Notes: generated by a model from the letters alone, not told the origin. DNA of 64,000 nucleotides from Sphingomonas sp. JUb134 (GCF_004341505.2 NZ_SLYP02000001.1:1127001-1191000); one strand, 5' to 3'; counted from the first letter of the stretch, positions 15,961 through 25,397 are shown. Program-made: numbers and translations.

Positions 15961-18411
15961 TTGGGGCTGCCGGATCGCCACATCGGCGATGTGCCCGCTG
16001 CCATCCCCGAACTTCCCGACTCAATCTCCCGTTGGTTTGCCGATCGTGGATGGTCGCCCCGCCGGCACCAGGCGGAGATGCTCGCGGCGGCAAGGGCCGG
16101 GCGCCACGCATTGCTGGTCGCGCCCACCGGCGCGGGCAAGACGCTCGCGGGTTTCCTGCCCACGCTTGCCGAGCTCGCCGATGCCCCGCGCGAGGGGCTG
16201 CACACGCTTTACATCTCGCCGCTGAAGGCGCTGGCCGTCGACGTACAGCGCAACCTGCTCAATCCCATCTCGGAGATGGGGCTCGACATTCGTGTCGAGA
16301 CGCGGACCGGCGACACCCCCTCCGACCGCAAGGCGCGGCAGCGGGTGAAGCCGCCGCATATCCTGCTGACGACGCCCGAATCGCTCAGCCTGCTCCTGTC
16401 CTATCCAGACGCAGATCGGCTGCTGGGCGGTCTCAAGACGATCGTCATCGATGAGGTGCACGCCTTTGCCGCGGGCAAGCGCGGCGACCTGCTGGCGCTT
16501 TGCTTGGCGCGCCTCCAGCGGTTGAGCCCCGGCCTTCGGCGTGTGGCGCTCTCCGCCACCGTCGCCGACCCGGACGATTATCGCGCCTGGCTCGCTCCCG
16601 ATGGCGACATCGACGCCGTCACGCTCGTGCAAGGCGATCCCGGTGCCGATCCCCGCATCGAAATCCTGCTGCCGGAGGGGCGCATTCCCTGGTCCGGCCA
16701 CTCCGGGCGCTATGCCGCGCCGCAGGTGATGGCGCAGATCGAGGCGCATGCCACCACGATCGTCTTCTGCAACACCCGCAGCCTTGCCGAGCTGATCTTC
16801 CAGGACCTGTGGAAGTCCAACGAGCGGAGCCTGCCGATCGGTGTCCATCACGGCAGCCTCGCGGTGGAGGCGCGGCGCAAGGTCGAGCAGGCGATGGCGG
16901 ACGGGCGGCTGCGCGCGCTGGTGGCGACCGCCAGCCTCGACCTGGGCGTGGACTGGGGCAACGTCGACTGCGTGATCCAGATGGGAGCGCCCAAGGGCTC
17001 GTCGCGCCTGCTCCAGCGCATCGGCCGCGCGAACCACCGCCTCGACGAGCCTTCCGAGGCCATTGTCGTGCCGGGCAACCGATTCGAATATCTGGAGGCG
17101 CGCGCGGCACTGGATGCGGTGGAGGCGGGCGAACTCGACACCGAGTTGTTCCGCCCGGGTGCACTCGATGTGCTCGCCCAGCATCTGATGGCCTGCGCCT
17201 GTGCCGAACCCTTCGATGCTGCGGATATGCTGCAGGAGGTTCGCGCAGCATTGCCCTATTCCGCGCTCGATGCGGAGACGTTCGATCGCGTGCTCCACTA
17301 TATTGCCGAGGGCGGCTACGCGCTGCGTGCCTACGACCGGTTCAAGCGGCTGACCCAGGGGACGGACGGGCTCTGGCGCGTCAGCCATCCGCGCTTCGTG
17401 CAGCAGCATCGGCTGAACGCCGGCATCATCGTCGATGCGCCGACACTCGACGTGCGCTTCCGAAATGGCCGCAAGCTTGGGACGGTGGAGGAGTATTTCG
17501 CCTCCACCCTCTCGACTGGCGACACTTTCTTCTTCGCCGGGCTCAGCCTCGAGGTGGAGCGGATCGAACTGACCGATCTGATCGTGCGCGCCTCCAGCCG
17601 GCCTGCGCGCATCCCCACCTATGTGGGCACCCGCATGGCGCTCTCCACCAACCTCGCGCAGCGCGTACGGACCTTTCTGCACGACCGCGCGCAATGGCCC
17701 CGGTTCCCGGCGGACGTGCGCGAATGGCTGGAGATCCAGGGCCGGCGCTCGCGCCTGCCGGAGCCGGGGCAATTGCTGATCGAGACCTTCCCGCACGAGG
17801 GAAGGCACTACATGGTCGCCTACAGCTTCGAAGGCTGGAACGCGCACCAGTCGCTCGGCATGCTCATCACTCGCCGGATGGAAGCGCTGGGGCTGAAACC
17901 CATCGGCTTCGTCTCCAACGACTATGCGCTCGCCTGCTATGGCCTGGAGCCGATCACCGATCCGGCAGCGCTCTTCTCGCCCGACATCCTGGAGCATGAG
18001 TTCGTCGAGTGGGTGCAGGGCTCGAACCTGCTCAAGCGCGCCTTCCGGGAAGTGGCAGTGATTGGCGGGTTGGTCGAGCGCCAGCATCCCGGCAAGCGTA
18101 AGTCCGGCAAGCAGGTGACCTTCTCCACCGACCTCATCTACGACGTGCTGCGCAAGTACGAGCCCACCCACTTGCTGCTTCAGGCCGCGTGGGAGGATGC
18201 GCGCGCGCGAATGACAGACGTCGGCCGCCTGGCGACGCTGCTGGAGACCGCACAGGCGCGCATGCTGCATGTGACGCTGGAGCGGATCAGCCCGCTTGCC
18301 GTGCCCGTCATGGTGCTGATCGGCCGCGAGCATGTGCCGCAGGGAAGTGCGGACGACGCGCTGCTGACGGAGGCGGAGGCGATGGCCGCCGAGGCGATGC
18401 GGCTTGATTGA
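15961..18411 (+). CDS. Ligase-associated DNA damage response DEXH helicase
   Basis: This 816-residue superfamily 2 helicase of the Lhr type has Walker A APTGAGKT (54-61), DEVH box (164-167), SAT motif LSATV, motif V/VI region ATASLDLGVDWG and QRIGRANHR, then the Lhr-type winged-helix and C-terminal domains. It matches the helicase member of the ligase/exonuclease/PdeM repair set. The start is uncertain: TTG 15961 is 14 bp after the small membrane protein gene, and GTG 15991 is also in frame. Confidence 0.92.
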   Translation: MGLPDRHIGDVPAAIPELPDSISRWFADRGWSPRRHQAEMLAAARAGRHALLVAPTGAGKTLAGFLPTLAELADAPREGLHTLYISPLKALAVDVQRNLLNPISEMGLDIRVETRTGDTPSDRKARQRVKPPHILLTTPESLSLLLSYPDADRLLGGLKTIVIDEVHAFAAGKRGDLLALCLARLQRLSPGLRRVALSATVADPDDYRAWLAPDGDIDAVTLVQGDPGADPRIEILLPEGRIPWSGHSGRYAAPQVMAQIEAHATTIVFCNTRSLAELIFQDLWKSNERSLPIGVHHGSLAVEARRKVEQAMADGRLRALVATASLDLGVDWGNVDCVIQMGAPKGSSRLLQRIGRANHRLDEPSEAIVVPGNRFEYLEARAALDAVEAGELDTELFRPGALDVLAQHLMACACAEPFDAADMLQEVRAALPYSALDAETFDRVLHYIAEGGYALRAYDRFKRLTQGTDGLWRVSHPRFVQQHRLNAGIIVDAPTLDVRFRNGRKLGTVEEYFASTLSTGDTFFFAGLSLEVERIELTDLIVRASSRPARIPTYVGTRMALSTNLAQRVRTFLHDRAQWPRFPADVREWLEIQGRRSRLPEPGQLLIETFPHEGRHYMVAYSFEGWNAHQSLGMLITRRMEALGLKPIGFVSNDYALACYGLEPITDPAALFSPDILEHEFVEWVQGSNLLKRAFREVAVIGGLVERQHPGKRKSGKQVTFSTDLIYDVLRKYEPTHLLLQAAWEDARARMTDVGRLATLLETAQARMLHVTLERISPLAVPVMVLIGREHVPQGSADDALLTEAEAMAAEAMRLD

Positions 18412-18445
18412 AGGGGCGTGCTTTCCGACCCGTCCTCCTTCCTCT

Positions 18446-18556
18446 CCGTTTGTTTCGAGTAGCCGTCGAGCTTGCCGAGACGGCGTATCGAGAAACGGGC
18501 AGCGGCTCTCTCGATACGGGCTTTCGACAGGCTCGATCCCTACTCAAGACAAACGG
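18446..18556. repeat. Type B palindromic element, copy 1
   Basis: A 111-bp element between helicase and pdeM. The outer arms CCGTTTGT / ACAAACGG pair, continuing into GAGTAG / CTACTC. Inner arms around GTATCGAGA / TCTCGATAC also pair, so the whole element can fold as one long stem. It is related to the copy at 46544-46648. Confidence 0.8.
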
Positions 18557-18622
18557 TATGGGGACGACAACCAGCCCTTGGAAGGGCTTGCCGTGCCCCT
18601 CCCCGCACGGCATAGCGGCGCC

Positions 18623-19285
18623 ATGGTTCGCTTTTCGTTCGCGGGGCACGACCTGGTCGCGCTGGCCGCGGGCGCGCTCTACTGGCCTTCGCGCGAGGCC
18701 CTGCTGGTCGCCGATCTCCACTTCGAGAAGGCGAGCTGGTTCGCACAGTTCGGCCAGATGCTGCCGCCCTATGACAGCCTTGCGACGCTGGACGCGCTGG
18801 AGGCGGTGGTCGCGCGGGTGAAGCCCGCCGAGCTCTGGTGCCTGGGCGACAGCTTCCACGATCCAAAGGGCTGTGCGCGCCTGCCGAAAGCGGCGCAGGA
18901 ACGGCTCAAGGCGCTGACGTCCGGCTGCCGCTGGACCTGGATCACCGGCAACCATGACGCCGGCTTCGCGACCTCCTGCGGCGGCGCGGTGCTGGAGGAG
19001 GCGGTGGTCGACGGGCTGGTGCTGCGGCACGAGGCCGATCCTCGCGAAGCGCGGCCCGAGCTTTCGGGCCACTTCCACCCCAAGCTGCGGGTGACGGTGC
19101 GGGGCCGGACGATCGCGCGCCGCTGCTTCGTCGCGACGCCAAGCAAGCTGGTGCTGCCCGCGTTCGGCTCATTGACCGGTGGGCTGGAGCCGCATCACCC
19201 TGAGATCGTGCGGGCCGTAGGCCGGGGTGCGGAAGCGCTGGTGGCGCTGGAGGATCGGCTTTTGCGGTTTCCGGTCGCCGCCTGA
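18623..19285 (+). CDS. pdeM: Ligase-associated DNA damage response endonuclease PdeM
   Basis: This 220-residue calcineurin-like phosphoesterase has the metal motifs DLHFEK (D31, H33), GDSFHD (D76), GNHD (N110, H111) and GHFHP. It matches PdeM, the nuclease member of the ligase-associated repair set. The open frame runs back into the helicase end at 18404, but that part covers a type B repeat; ATG 18623 gives the normal N-terminus (MVRFSFAGHDLVAL). The repeat separates it from the helicase. Confidence 0.9.
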   Translation: MVRFSFAGHDLVALAAGALYWPSREALLVADLHFEKASWFAQFGQMLPPYDSLATLDALEAVVARVKPAELWCLGDSFHDPKGCARLPKAAQERLKALTSGCRWTWITGNHDAGFATSCGGAVLEEAVVDGLVLRHEADPREARPELSGHFHPKLRVTVRGRTIARRCFVATPSKLVLPAFGSLTGGLEPHHPEIVRAVGRGAEALVALEDRLLRFPVAA

Positions 19286-19288
19286 GGG

Positions 19289-19981
19289 TCAGGGGCGGGC
19301 GCCACACTGCACGGACGATGTGCCGCGCACCTGACACTTGGCGCTGCCCGCTACTTCAATGGTGCCGACGCCATTTGCCGTGACGACGGCGGTGAGGGCA
19401 GCGCGGAACCGGGCGGTACCCGCGCCGTCGCTGCGCACCACCAGCTCGCGGGTATCGAGCGAAGCCGCGTCGAGACTGCCCGAGCCCGAGGCTACGAACC
19501 GCGCCTGTCGTGCTGCGCCGGCCAGGGAGAGCGTCCCGTTCCCGGTCAGGGTGCCCAGCAGTTGGTCGGCCGCCACGCTCGCGATCGACAGCGTGCCGGT
19601 CCCGTTCAACACCACTTCCGATCGGGTGCCGGCGAGGCGGTCGACCGTCATGCGTCCGCCGCCAGTGAGCGTCACCGCTTGCAACGGCGCCGTCGTCCGC
19701 ACCCGGATGGTGACGGGGCGCTGCGGCACGGCGAAACCGTCCTGCGTGGTGCCGATGGGGCGGATGGTCAGGACGCCGGCTTCCACCTGCACGGCCACGC
19801 GCTCCGCCGAGGCGCGATCGCCGAGCAGTTCGGCGCCCGTGCGCCCGCCGGTGACCACTTCCACGACATAGGAGCCGCTGACGCGCAACCGGCCGAAGCG
19901 CGTGAGCATCACCGTGCGGACAGGCGGCTCCGGGCTCTCCGACGCCGCCGTTAGCGCCAGAAGGATCGGCAGCAACAGCAT
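19289..19981 (-). CDS. GIN-domain (DUF2807) secreted protein
   Basis: This 230-residue protein has a short N-terminal signal peptide (MLLLPILLALTAA) and a repetitive right-handed beta structure with GxGxL-type turns, typical of the auto-transporter adhesin-head GIN domain (DUF2807). Two Cys near the end (CQVRG...VQC) may form a disulfide. ATG 19981 was chosen because it begins the signal peptide; the frame upstream overlaps the next gene's intergenic space. It is the downstream member of a tandem pair with the gene at 20031. Confidence 0.75.
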   Translation of the reverse strand: MLLLPILLALTAASESPEPPVRTVMLTRFGRLRVSGSYVVEVVTGGRTGAELLGDRASAERVAVQVEAGVLTIRPIGTTQDGFAVPQRPVTIRVRTTAPLQAVTLTGGGRMTVDRLAGTRSEVVLNGTGTLSIASVAADQLLGTLTGNGTLSLAGAARQARFVASGSGSLDAASLDTRELVVRSDGAGTARFRAALTAVVTANGVGTIEVAGSAKCQVRGTSSVQCGARP

Positions 19982-20030
19982 AAGGCGAGCATCGCACCGC
20001 GGCTGCCGCAATGGCAAGCCGCCGTCGGTG

Positions 20031-20738
20031 TCAGGACGCGCAGCGGATCGAGCCGGAGCCCGCCAGCGTGCTGGTGCACAGCGCCATGTCGCCGAGATCC
20101 ACGGTGCCCGACCCGTCGAGGGCCACGCGGGCGGGACCTGCGACGCTCGCCTGGGCCGCGCCCGATCCCTGCAGGATGACCGAGGCTTCTTCGGCACGAA
20201 GCTGCGGCGCGGCGATGTCACCCGAACCCTTCAGTTCGGCCGAAAGCATGTCGACGGCGCCGGCGGCCGCGATCGTGCCGGAGCCGGTGTTCGCAAGCCG
20301 GACGGTGCGGCCGCCGAGCATGCCGATGGTGAGGTCGGCCGATCCGGAGACGCTGCCCGAGAAGTCGTCGGCCCGGTCCAGCGTCACTGCGCCCGATCCG
20401 GTGGCGGAGGCGGCGCGGATCTCCGGCATCTGCACGGTGATGCTGCCCGTGCTGCGCAGCGGCCACTCCCAGCTCTGCCGGGCCTTGCGCCCGATCCGGA
20501 GCGTGCCGCCCTCGCTCTTCACGAGGAGCTGGTCGAGCACCGCGGGCTCCCCGCTAGCCTCGACCGCGAAGTCGCCGCCGGTGCGGATCTCGACGGTGTC
20601 GGGACCTTCCAGGGAGATGGCGGTGAAGTCGCGGGCAGCGAAGCTGCGCTGCGCCGTGTTGGCGAGTTGGGGATCGGACTCACCGCTGCCGGAGCAGGCG
20701 GCGAGGGAAAGGCAGGCCAAAGTGCCTAGCGTACGCAT
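20031..20738 (-). CDS. GIN-domain (DUF2807) lipoprotein
   Basis: This 235-residue protein has a lipoprotein signal (LSLAAC, lipidated C15) and a GIN/DUF2807 domain with repeated GSG turns (ATGSGAV, VSGSADL, NTGSGTI, LKGSGDI, LQGSGAA, LDGSGTV). It is a divergent paralogue of the next gene (gap 49 bp), probably from tandem duplication. Its function is unknown; the family is associated with cell-surface or envelope proteins. Confidence 0.78.
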   Translation of the reverse strand: MRTLGTLACLSLAACSGSGESDPQLANTAQRSFAARDFTAISLEGPDTVEIRTGGDFAVEASGEPAVLDQLLVKSEGGTLRIGRKARQSWEWPLRSTGSITVQMPEIRAASATGSGAVTLDRADDFSGSVSGSADLTIGMLGGRTVRLANTGSGTIAAAGAVDMLSAELKGSGDIAAPQLRAEEASVILQGSGAAQASVAGPARVALDGSGTVDLGDMALCTSTLAGSGSIRCAS

Positions 20739-20795
20739 AACAACCCTTTTCGTGGCTCACGCCGAAGACCCCGCCGCCAGCGCAAAGCCGTAAAG

Positions 20796-20820
20796 AAAAA
20801 GGGCGGCCGTGGGGCCGCCC
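20796..20820 (-). terminator. Intrinsic terminator of carD
   Basis: On the minus strand, GGGCGGCC-CCAC-GGCCGCCC is followed by TTTTTC. The 8-bp GC stem and U tract 31 bp after the carD stop form a classical Rho-independent terminator. Confidence 0.85.
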
Positions 20821-20851
20821 TCGTTCGGGTGCTTGAGGAAAGCCCGCAGCC

Positions 20852-21385
20852 TCAGGCGGCGGTCTTCTCCTTGTTGTAGATCGCGGCCGACGCCCGCAGG
20901 ATGTCGAGGATCTTGTCGAGCGCCTTGGGCTCCTCGACCTCTTCCATCGCTGCCAGTTCGCGCGCGAGGCGGCTGGCTGCGGCTTCGAAGATCTGGCGCT
21001 CGGAATAGCTCTGCTCGGGCTGGTCGTCGGCGCGGAACAGGTCCCGGACCACCTCGGCGATCGACACCAGGTCGCCCGAGTTGATCTTCGCCTCATACTC
21101 CTGGGCACGGCGCGACCACATGGTGCGCTTGACCTTGGGCTTGCCCTTCAGCGTGTCGAGCGCCTCGCGCAGCGTCTTGTCCGACGACAGCTTGCGCATG
21201 CCGACGCTCTCGGCCTTGTTGGTCGGCACGCGGAGCGTCATGCGCTCCTTTTCGAAGCGGAGCACATACAGCTCGAGCTGCATGCCCGCGATTTCCTGCT
21301 TCTGAAGCTCGATGACACGGCCAACGCCATGCTTGGGGTAAACGACATAATCGCCGACATCAAAGGACAGCGCCTTGGCAGCCAT
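20852..21385 (-). CDS. carD: CarD family transcriptional regulator
   Basis: This 177-residue protein has an N-terminal CarD/RNAP-interaction domain (about 1-70, starting FDVGDYVVYPKHGVGRV) and a helical C-terminal DNA-binding domain containing the minor-groove Trp (KRTMW). It is a CdnL-type factor that stabilises open complexes, for example at rRNA promoters in alphaproteobacteria. The gene has its own strong terminator downstream and about 250 bp of non-coding sequence upstream, which holds no feature I can support. Confidence 0.93.
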   Translation of the reverse strand: MAAKALSFDVGDYVVYPKHGVGRVIELQKQEIAGMQLELYVLRFEKERMTLRVPTNKAESVGMRKLSSDKTLREALDTLKGKPKVKRTMWSRRAQEYEAKINSGDLVSIAEVVRDLFRADDQPEQSYSERQIFEAAASRLARELAAMEEVEEPKALDKILDILRASAAIYNKEKTAA

Positions 21386-21634
21386 TGGTAGCCTTTCGTG
21401 ACCGGTTCGCCCCAGAGTCGCGCCTGGACGGGGAGGGGCTCAGGCCGATCCGCGTCGGGCTGGGGCTTTTCTTTAGGGTGCGTCTCCACGCGGCGGGCAA
21501 CGAAATGCCGCCGTCGCGCAACTATATAGCGCGTCCGGAGCAAAAATGCCAGCGGCGAGTTGCAGTTCCCGCGAAAACGGGCCGGAAATCCGCGCTTTTT
21601 TCCGCGTACGGGGCCGCGTACGGGCCCTGCCGGG

Positions 21635-21976
21635 TCAGTCGCCCTTGCCGGGTTCGGGGGAGAAGAACTGCTCGTACTTGTTCTCGACGCCCTTCATCGC
21701 GTCCGCGTCCGGCGGCGTCTGGTCGAGCTTGCGCGTGACGTTGGGCCACTGGGCCGAGAAGGTGTTGTTGAGCTCCAGCCACTGTTCCAGCCCGGACTCG
21801 GTGTCGGGCAGGATCGCCTCGGCCGGGCATTCCGGCTCGCACACGCCGCAGTCGATGCATTCCGAGGGATTGATGACGAGCATGTTCTCGCCCTCGTAGA
21901 AGCAATCCACCGGACAGACCTCGACGCAGTCCATGTACTTGCAGCGGATGCAGGCGTCGGTGACGACGTAGGTCAT
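21635..21976 (-). CDS. fdxA: 7Fe ferredoxin FdxA
   Basis: This 113-residue ferredoxin carries cysteines C9, C12, C17, C21, C25, C40, C43, C46 and C50 in the pattern of FdxA-type seven-iron ferredoxins ([3Fe-4S] plus [4Fe-4S]), with the long C-terminal extension of the family. It transfers electrons in the cytosol; the partner is unknown. It lies 36 bp downstream of the S4 protein gene on the same strand. Confidence 0.93.
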   Translation of the reverse strand: MTYVVTDACIRCKYMDCVEVCPVDCFYEGENMLVINPSECIDCGVCEPECPAEAILPDTESGLEQWLELNNTFSAQWPNVTRKLDQTPPDADAMKGVENKYEQFFSPEPGKGD

Positions 21977-22012
21977 TGGGGAAAAGGCTCCAGGGGTTCG
22001 AACGGGGACGCG

Positions 22013-22336
22013 TTATGCGGGCTGTCCCGCCCCGTCAACGGGCTCGGTCCGGGCGGGTTCCAGCAACTCGTAGGTTGCGAGCGCCTCGGCGGGCGGTCCG
22101 CGGCGCCTGGGAAGGGCGAGCACGCGCAGCACCCGCACCTGTCCGTTGCGGGGGAAGGCGACCACGACCCCCGGCCGCACGGGACAGTGCGCGCGGTCGA
22201 TGCGGCGGCCGTCGATGCGCAGCAACCCGCCCTCGGCGAGGCTCTGGGCGGCGCTGCGGGTCTTCACCAGCCGGGCGAACCACAGGAAGCGGTCGAGCCG
22301 CATCGATTCGGCGCCGTGCGGGGTCGGATCAGCCAC
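22013..22336 (-). CDS. S4 domain RNA-binding protein (Hsp15-like)
   Basis: This 107-residue protein begins with an S4 RNA-binding domain (MRLDRFLWFARLVKTRSAAQSL...GGLLRIDGRRID) of the Hsp15/HslR-like type, which in E. coli binds stalled 50S subunits carrying nascent chains. I chose GTG 22336 because it overlaps the helicase TGA by 8 bases and implies coupling; ATG 22303 at the MRLDRF position is an alternative. The tail is Pro/Arg-rich. Confidence 0.8.
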   Translation of the reverse strand: MADPTPHGAESMRLDRFLWFARLVKTRSAAQSLAEGGLLRIDGRRIDRAHCPVRPGVVVAFPRNGQVRVLRVLALPRRRGPPAEALATYELLEPARTEPVDGAGQPA

Positions 22337-24836
22337 GTGAAAGGTCCAGGCCAGCCAGCGCGGCAAAGGCATTGCCCGGACGCGGTGCCGCCGGCGTGCG
22401 CGGCGCCGGCGCGCGCGGACGGCCGCGCCAGGCCCAGCGGGGCTGCTCGCCCTCGGGCTTGGCGCTGCGGAAGCCCAGGCGCGCCATCAGCTTGGCGATC
22501 GTCTCGGCCTGGAGCCCGATCGAGGTCGCGAGCGCCGGGTCCGGGGCGAACGGCTTGTGCCCCTCCCGCGCGTCGTGCGCGGCGCGAGCGATGCGTTCGA
22601 CCAGGTCGACGCGTACCGCCTGGCCGCCCAGCCGGCGGAAGCCCCAGGCGCGGGTGTCGCCGGGCAGTACGGTGGCGCCGGCGGGGGGCAGCGGCTCGAT
22701 CGGGCGGCCGTCGCGTGCCGCCAGCAGCGCCGCCCGCCAGCGCGCGGGGGCGGGACGGAACAGGCGCGCGTCGAACAGGTCGAGCGTGCCGACCGTCACG
22801 CCGGCCTGGCGCAGCCGGCGGCGATCCTCGGGCGCGAGCACGTCCAAGGCGGGATCGGCGGTTTCGCGCGGGCTGATGCCGCCGACCTCTGTGAGGGCCG
22901 CGGCGACCGCACGCAGGGGTGCGCTGGCGTTCGGGTCGCGCGACAGTGCGGCGAGCCGGGCGAGGACCGGCGCGCGGCGGGCGATCTCCGCCCCCACCCA
23001 TGCGACGATCCGCTCGCGCACCGCCGTATGGCCGGGGCGGTCGAGGCAGTCGAGGCTGCGGTCGAGCTTCACCGCCGGGCGATCAAGCGTGGGCCCGCTC
23101 GCAAGCGTGGCGACAGGGATGCCGTTCCAGCGGATACCGGGTCGTTCGCCGGGTTCGGCATCGAGCACGAAGGCCTCGTCCGTCGCACCGGCGAGCGCGG
23201 CACCGCGGCGGCGCAGCTCGCCCGCGAGGCCCTTTTCGGCGGCGGAGATCAGCAGCCGCTTGTCGGCGACGCGCGCGTCGGGCGCGACATGGAAGCGGAA
23301 GCCTTCGAGGCGGCCGAGCACATGCGCGTCGACGCTGACTTCGCCGTCCTCGGAGACCTCAACCGGCAGGTTGCTCGCGTCCGCACCGATGCGGCGGAGC
23401 AGCACGGTGGTGCGCTGATCGACGAAGCGCTGGCGCAGGCGGTCGTGGAGCGCGTCCGACAGCCGCTCCTCGATCGCGCGGGTGCGATCGGCCCAGTGCG
23501 CGGGTTCGGCGAGCCAGTCGGCACGATGGGCGATATAGGCCCAGCTGCGCGCGGCAGCGATGCGCCCGGCGATGGTCTCGACATCGCCGCCGACATTGTC
23601 GAGCCGCGCGATCTCGTCGGCGAACCACTGGTGGGGCAGGTGGCCCTTGCCCTCGCTCAGATGCTGGAAGATGCGGCCGACGAAGCGCGCATGCGGATCG
23701 GCGCCCAGCTTGCGGAAATCGGGCAGGCCGCAGGCCGACCACAGCCGCGCGACCATGGCGGGGCTGCGCGCGCGGGCGCGCACCCAATCTTCCTCGGCCA
23801 GCCGCTTAAGCACGGCCAGGTCGATCGCCTGGGGTGCGGCGCGCAGCGCGGGGTGGCTTGGCTTGCGCTCCAAGCTCTCGATCAGCGCGTCGATGCTGGC
23901 GTAGCTGGGGCTGCCCTCGCGCCAGTAGAGCTGTTCGAGCGGCGGGATGACGTGCCCCTCGATCGCCAGCACTTCCTCGGGCGTGAAGGCGCTCGGGCCT
24001 TCCTCGACCAGTCCGCCGAAGGTGCCATCGCGCTGGTGGCGCCCGGCGCGCCCGGCGATCTGCGCCATTTCCGAGATGGTGAGGCGGCGCTGGCGGCGGC
24101 CGTCGAACTTGCGCAGCGAGGCGAAGGCGACGTGGGCCACGTCCATGTTCAAGCCCATGCCGATCGCGTCGGTGGCGACGAGATAGTCAACCTCGCCCGA
24201 CTGGAACATCTGCACCTGGGCGTTGCGGGTGCGGGGGGAAAGCGCGCCCATCACCACTGCGGCGCCGCCGCGCATGCGGCGGATCGTCTCGGCGACGGCG
24301 TAGACCTCCTCGGCCGAGAAGGCGACGATCGCGCAACGGCGCGGCAGGCGGGAGAGCTTGCGCGCGCCGGCGTAGGAGAGGGTGGAAAAGCGCGGGCGGT
24401 TGATGATCTCCGCATCGGGCACCAGCGCGCGCACCATCGGGCGTAGCGCTTCGGAGCCGAGGATCATCGTCTCCTCACGCCCGCGGGCGCGCAGCAGCCG
24501 GTCGGTGAAGACATGGCCGCGCTCGGGATCGGCGCCCAATTGCGCCTCGTCGAGCGCCACGAAGGCGACCTCGCGGTCGAGCGGCATGCTTTCGGCGGTG
24601 CACAGGAACCAGCGCGCGCCGGGGGGCACGATGCGCTCCTCGCCGGTGATGAGCGCCACCTGGTGCGCGCCCTTGATCGCCACCACGCGGTCATAGACCT
24701 CGCGCGCGAGCAGGCGCAGCGGGAAGCCGATCATGCCCGAGGCATGGCCGCACATCCGCTCGATCGCGAGGTGGGTCTTGCCGGTGTTGGTGGGGCCCAG
24801 CACGGCGGTGAGCGGGCTACGCGCGAACTGGCTCAT
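22329..24836 (-). CDS. SUV3-like (SUPV3L1) RNA/DNA helicase
   Basis: This 835-residue superfamily 2 helicase has Walker A GPTNTGKT (14-21), a DEAQ box (ALDEAQLG), the VATDAIGMGLNM and QIAGRAGR motifs, and long Lys/Arg-rich C-terminal regions. This is the arrangement of the mitochondrial SUV3 helicase family, whose bacterial homologues are common in alphaproteobacteria. SUV3 works with PNPase or RNase R-like nucleases in RNA decay in mitochondria; that role is inferred here. ATG 24836 is chosen; ATG 24851 is possible. It overlaps the S4 gene. Confidence 0.88.
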   Translation of the reverse strand: MSQFARSPLTAVLGPTNTGKTHLAIERMCGHASGMIGFPLRLLAREVYDRVVAIKGAHQVALITGEERIVPPGARWFLCTAESMPLDREVAFVALDEAQLGADPERGHVFTDRLLRARGREETMILGSEALRPMVRALVPDAEIINRPRFSTLSYAGARKLSRLPRRCAIVAFSAEEVYAVAETIRRMRGGAAVVMGALSPRTRNAQVQMFQSGEVDYLVATDAIGMGLNMDVAHVAFASLRKFDGRRQRRLTISEMAQIAGRAGRHQRDGTFGGLVEEGPSAFTPEEVLAIEGHVIPPLEQLYWREGSPSYASIDALIESLERKPSHPALRAAPQAIDLAVLKRLAEEDWVRARARSPAMVARLWSACGLPDFRKLGADPHARFVGRIFQHLSEGKGHLPHQWFADEIARLDNVGGDVETIAGRIAAARSWAYIAHRADWLAEPAHWADRTRAIEERLSDALHDRLRQRFVDQRTTVLLRRIGADASNLPVEVSEDGEVSVDAHVLGRLEGFRFHVAPDARVADKRLLISAAEKGLAGELRRRGAALAGATDEAFVLDAEPGERPGIRWNGIPVATLASGPTLDRPAVKLDRSLDCLDRPGHTAVRERIVAWVGAEIARRAPVLARLAALSRDPNASAPLRAVAAALTEVGGISPRETADPALDVLAPEDRRRLRQAGVTVGTLDLFDARLFRPAPARWRAALLAARDGRPIEPLPPAGATVLPGDTRAWGFRRLGGQAVRVDLVERIARAAHDAREGHKPFAPDPALATSIGLQAETIAKLMARLGFRSAKPEGEQPRWAWRGRPRAPAPRTPAAPRPGNAFAALAGLDLSRG

Positions 24837-25196
24837 ATCACCGCGAAACATCGGGCGTGGCGCCGCGAAGTGCAAGGGCGCAGAAGGACTTGGCGGCTTC
24901 TGCTGCGCAGCATGGCGCGTTCGCGGGTGCGGAAGGTTAGTCGAAAGTTAGTCCAAGAACGGCGCTGGTGCGGTCTTTCGGAAGCGAGCGGCAGGAGGAT
25001 GTGGGGAGCAGGGGTGACCATCGTTGCATCCTTTCGCGCGCGCCGGGTCCGGGTTGTGGCAGGTGGGCGGACGGTAGGACAGCCTGGTTGCGGTGACCGC
25101 GAGGTGTTTCGGCATATGAGGGAGGTCGGCCCTTGACCTGCGCGTCCGCCTTCGCCTTCGCCTAGATGCGAAGAGCGCGTCCGCCTTTGGCCACCC

Positions 25197-25230
25197 GTAT
25201 TCCTGCGCAGGCAGGAATACAGGGCCAAGC
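25197..25230 (-). repeat. REP-like stem-loop copy 1
   Basis: GTATTCCTGC...GCAGGAATAC palindrome followed by AGGGCCAAGC. It is inverted relative to copy 2, 26 bp away. Confidence 0.85.
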
Positions 25231-25256
25231 CGACCAACGCCTTGCGGTGCTTGGGA

Positions 25257-25286
25257 CCCTGAGCTCCTGCCTTCGCAGGAGCACGG
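25257..25286 (+). repeat. REP-like stem-loop copy 2
   Basis: Stem GCTCCTGC / GCAGGAGC with loop CTTC and tail ACGG. It forms an inverted doublet with copy 1. Confidence 0.85.
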
Positions 25287-25367
25287 TCGGGGGCTACCAG
25301 AGGTTTTCCCTTTTGTGGGATCAGGGCGCCGTTAGCGGCTGGCGCGCATCTCACCGCCGCCTTCCCG

Positions 25368-25397
25368 ACTGGGCCCCGGCCTTCGCCGGGGTGCGGG
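25368..25397 (+). repeat. REP-like stem-loop copy 3
   Basis: Stem GCCCCGGC / GCCGGGGT with loop CTTC and tail GCGG. Single copy. Confidence 0.85.

Noticed and set aside
16021..18333. 770-codon minus-strand frame
   Set aside because: It is antisense to the DEXH helicase with all motifs on the plus strand.
22557..24446. 629-codon plus-strand frame
   Set aside because: It is antisense to the SUV3-like helicase.
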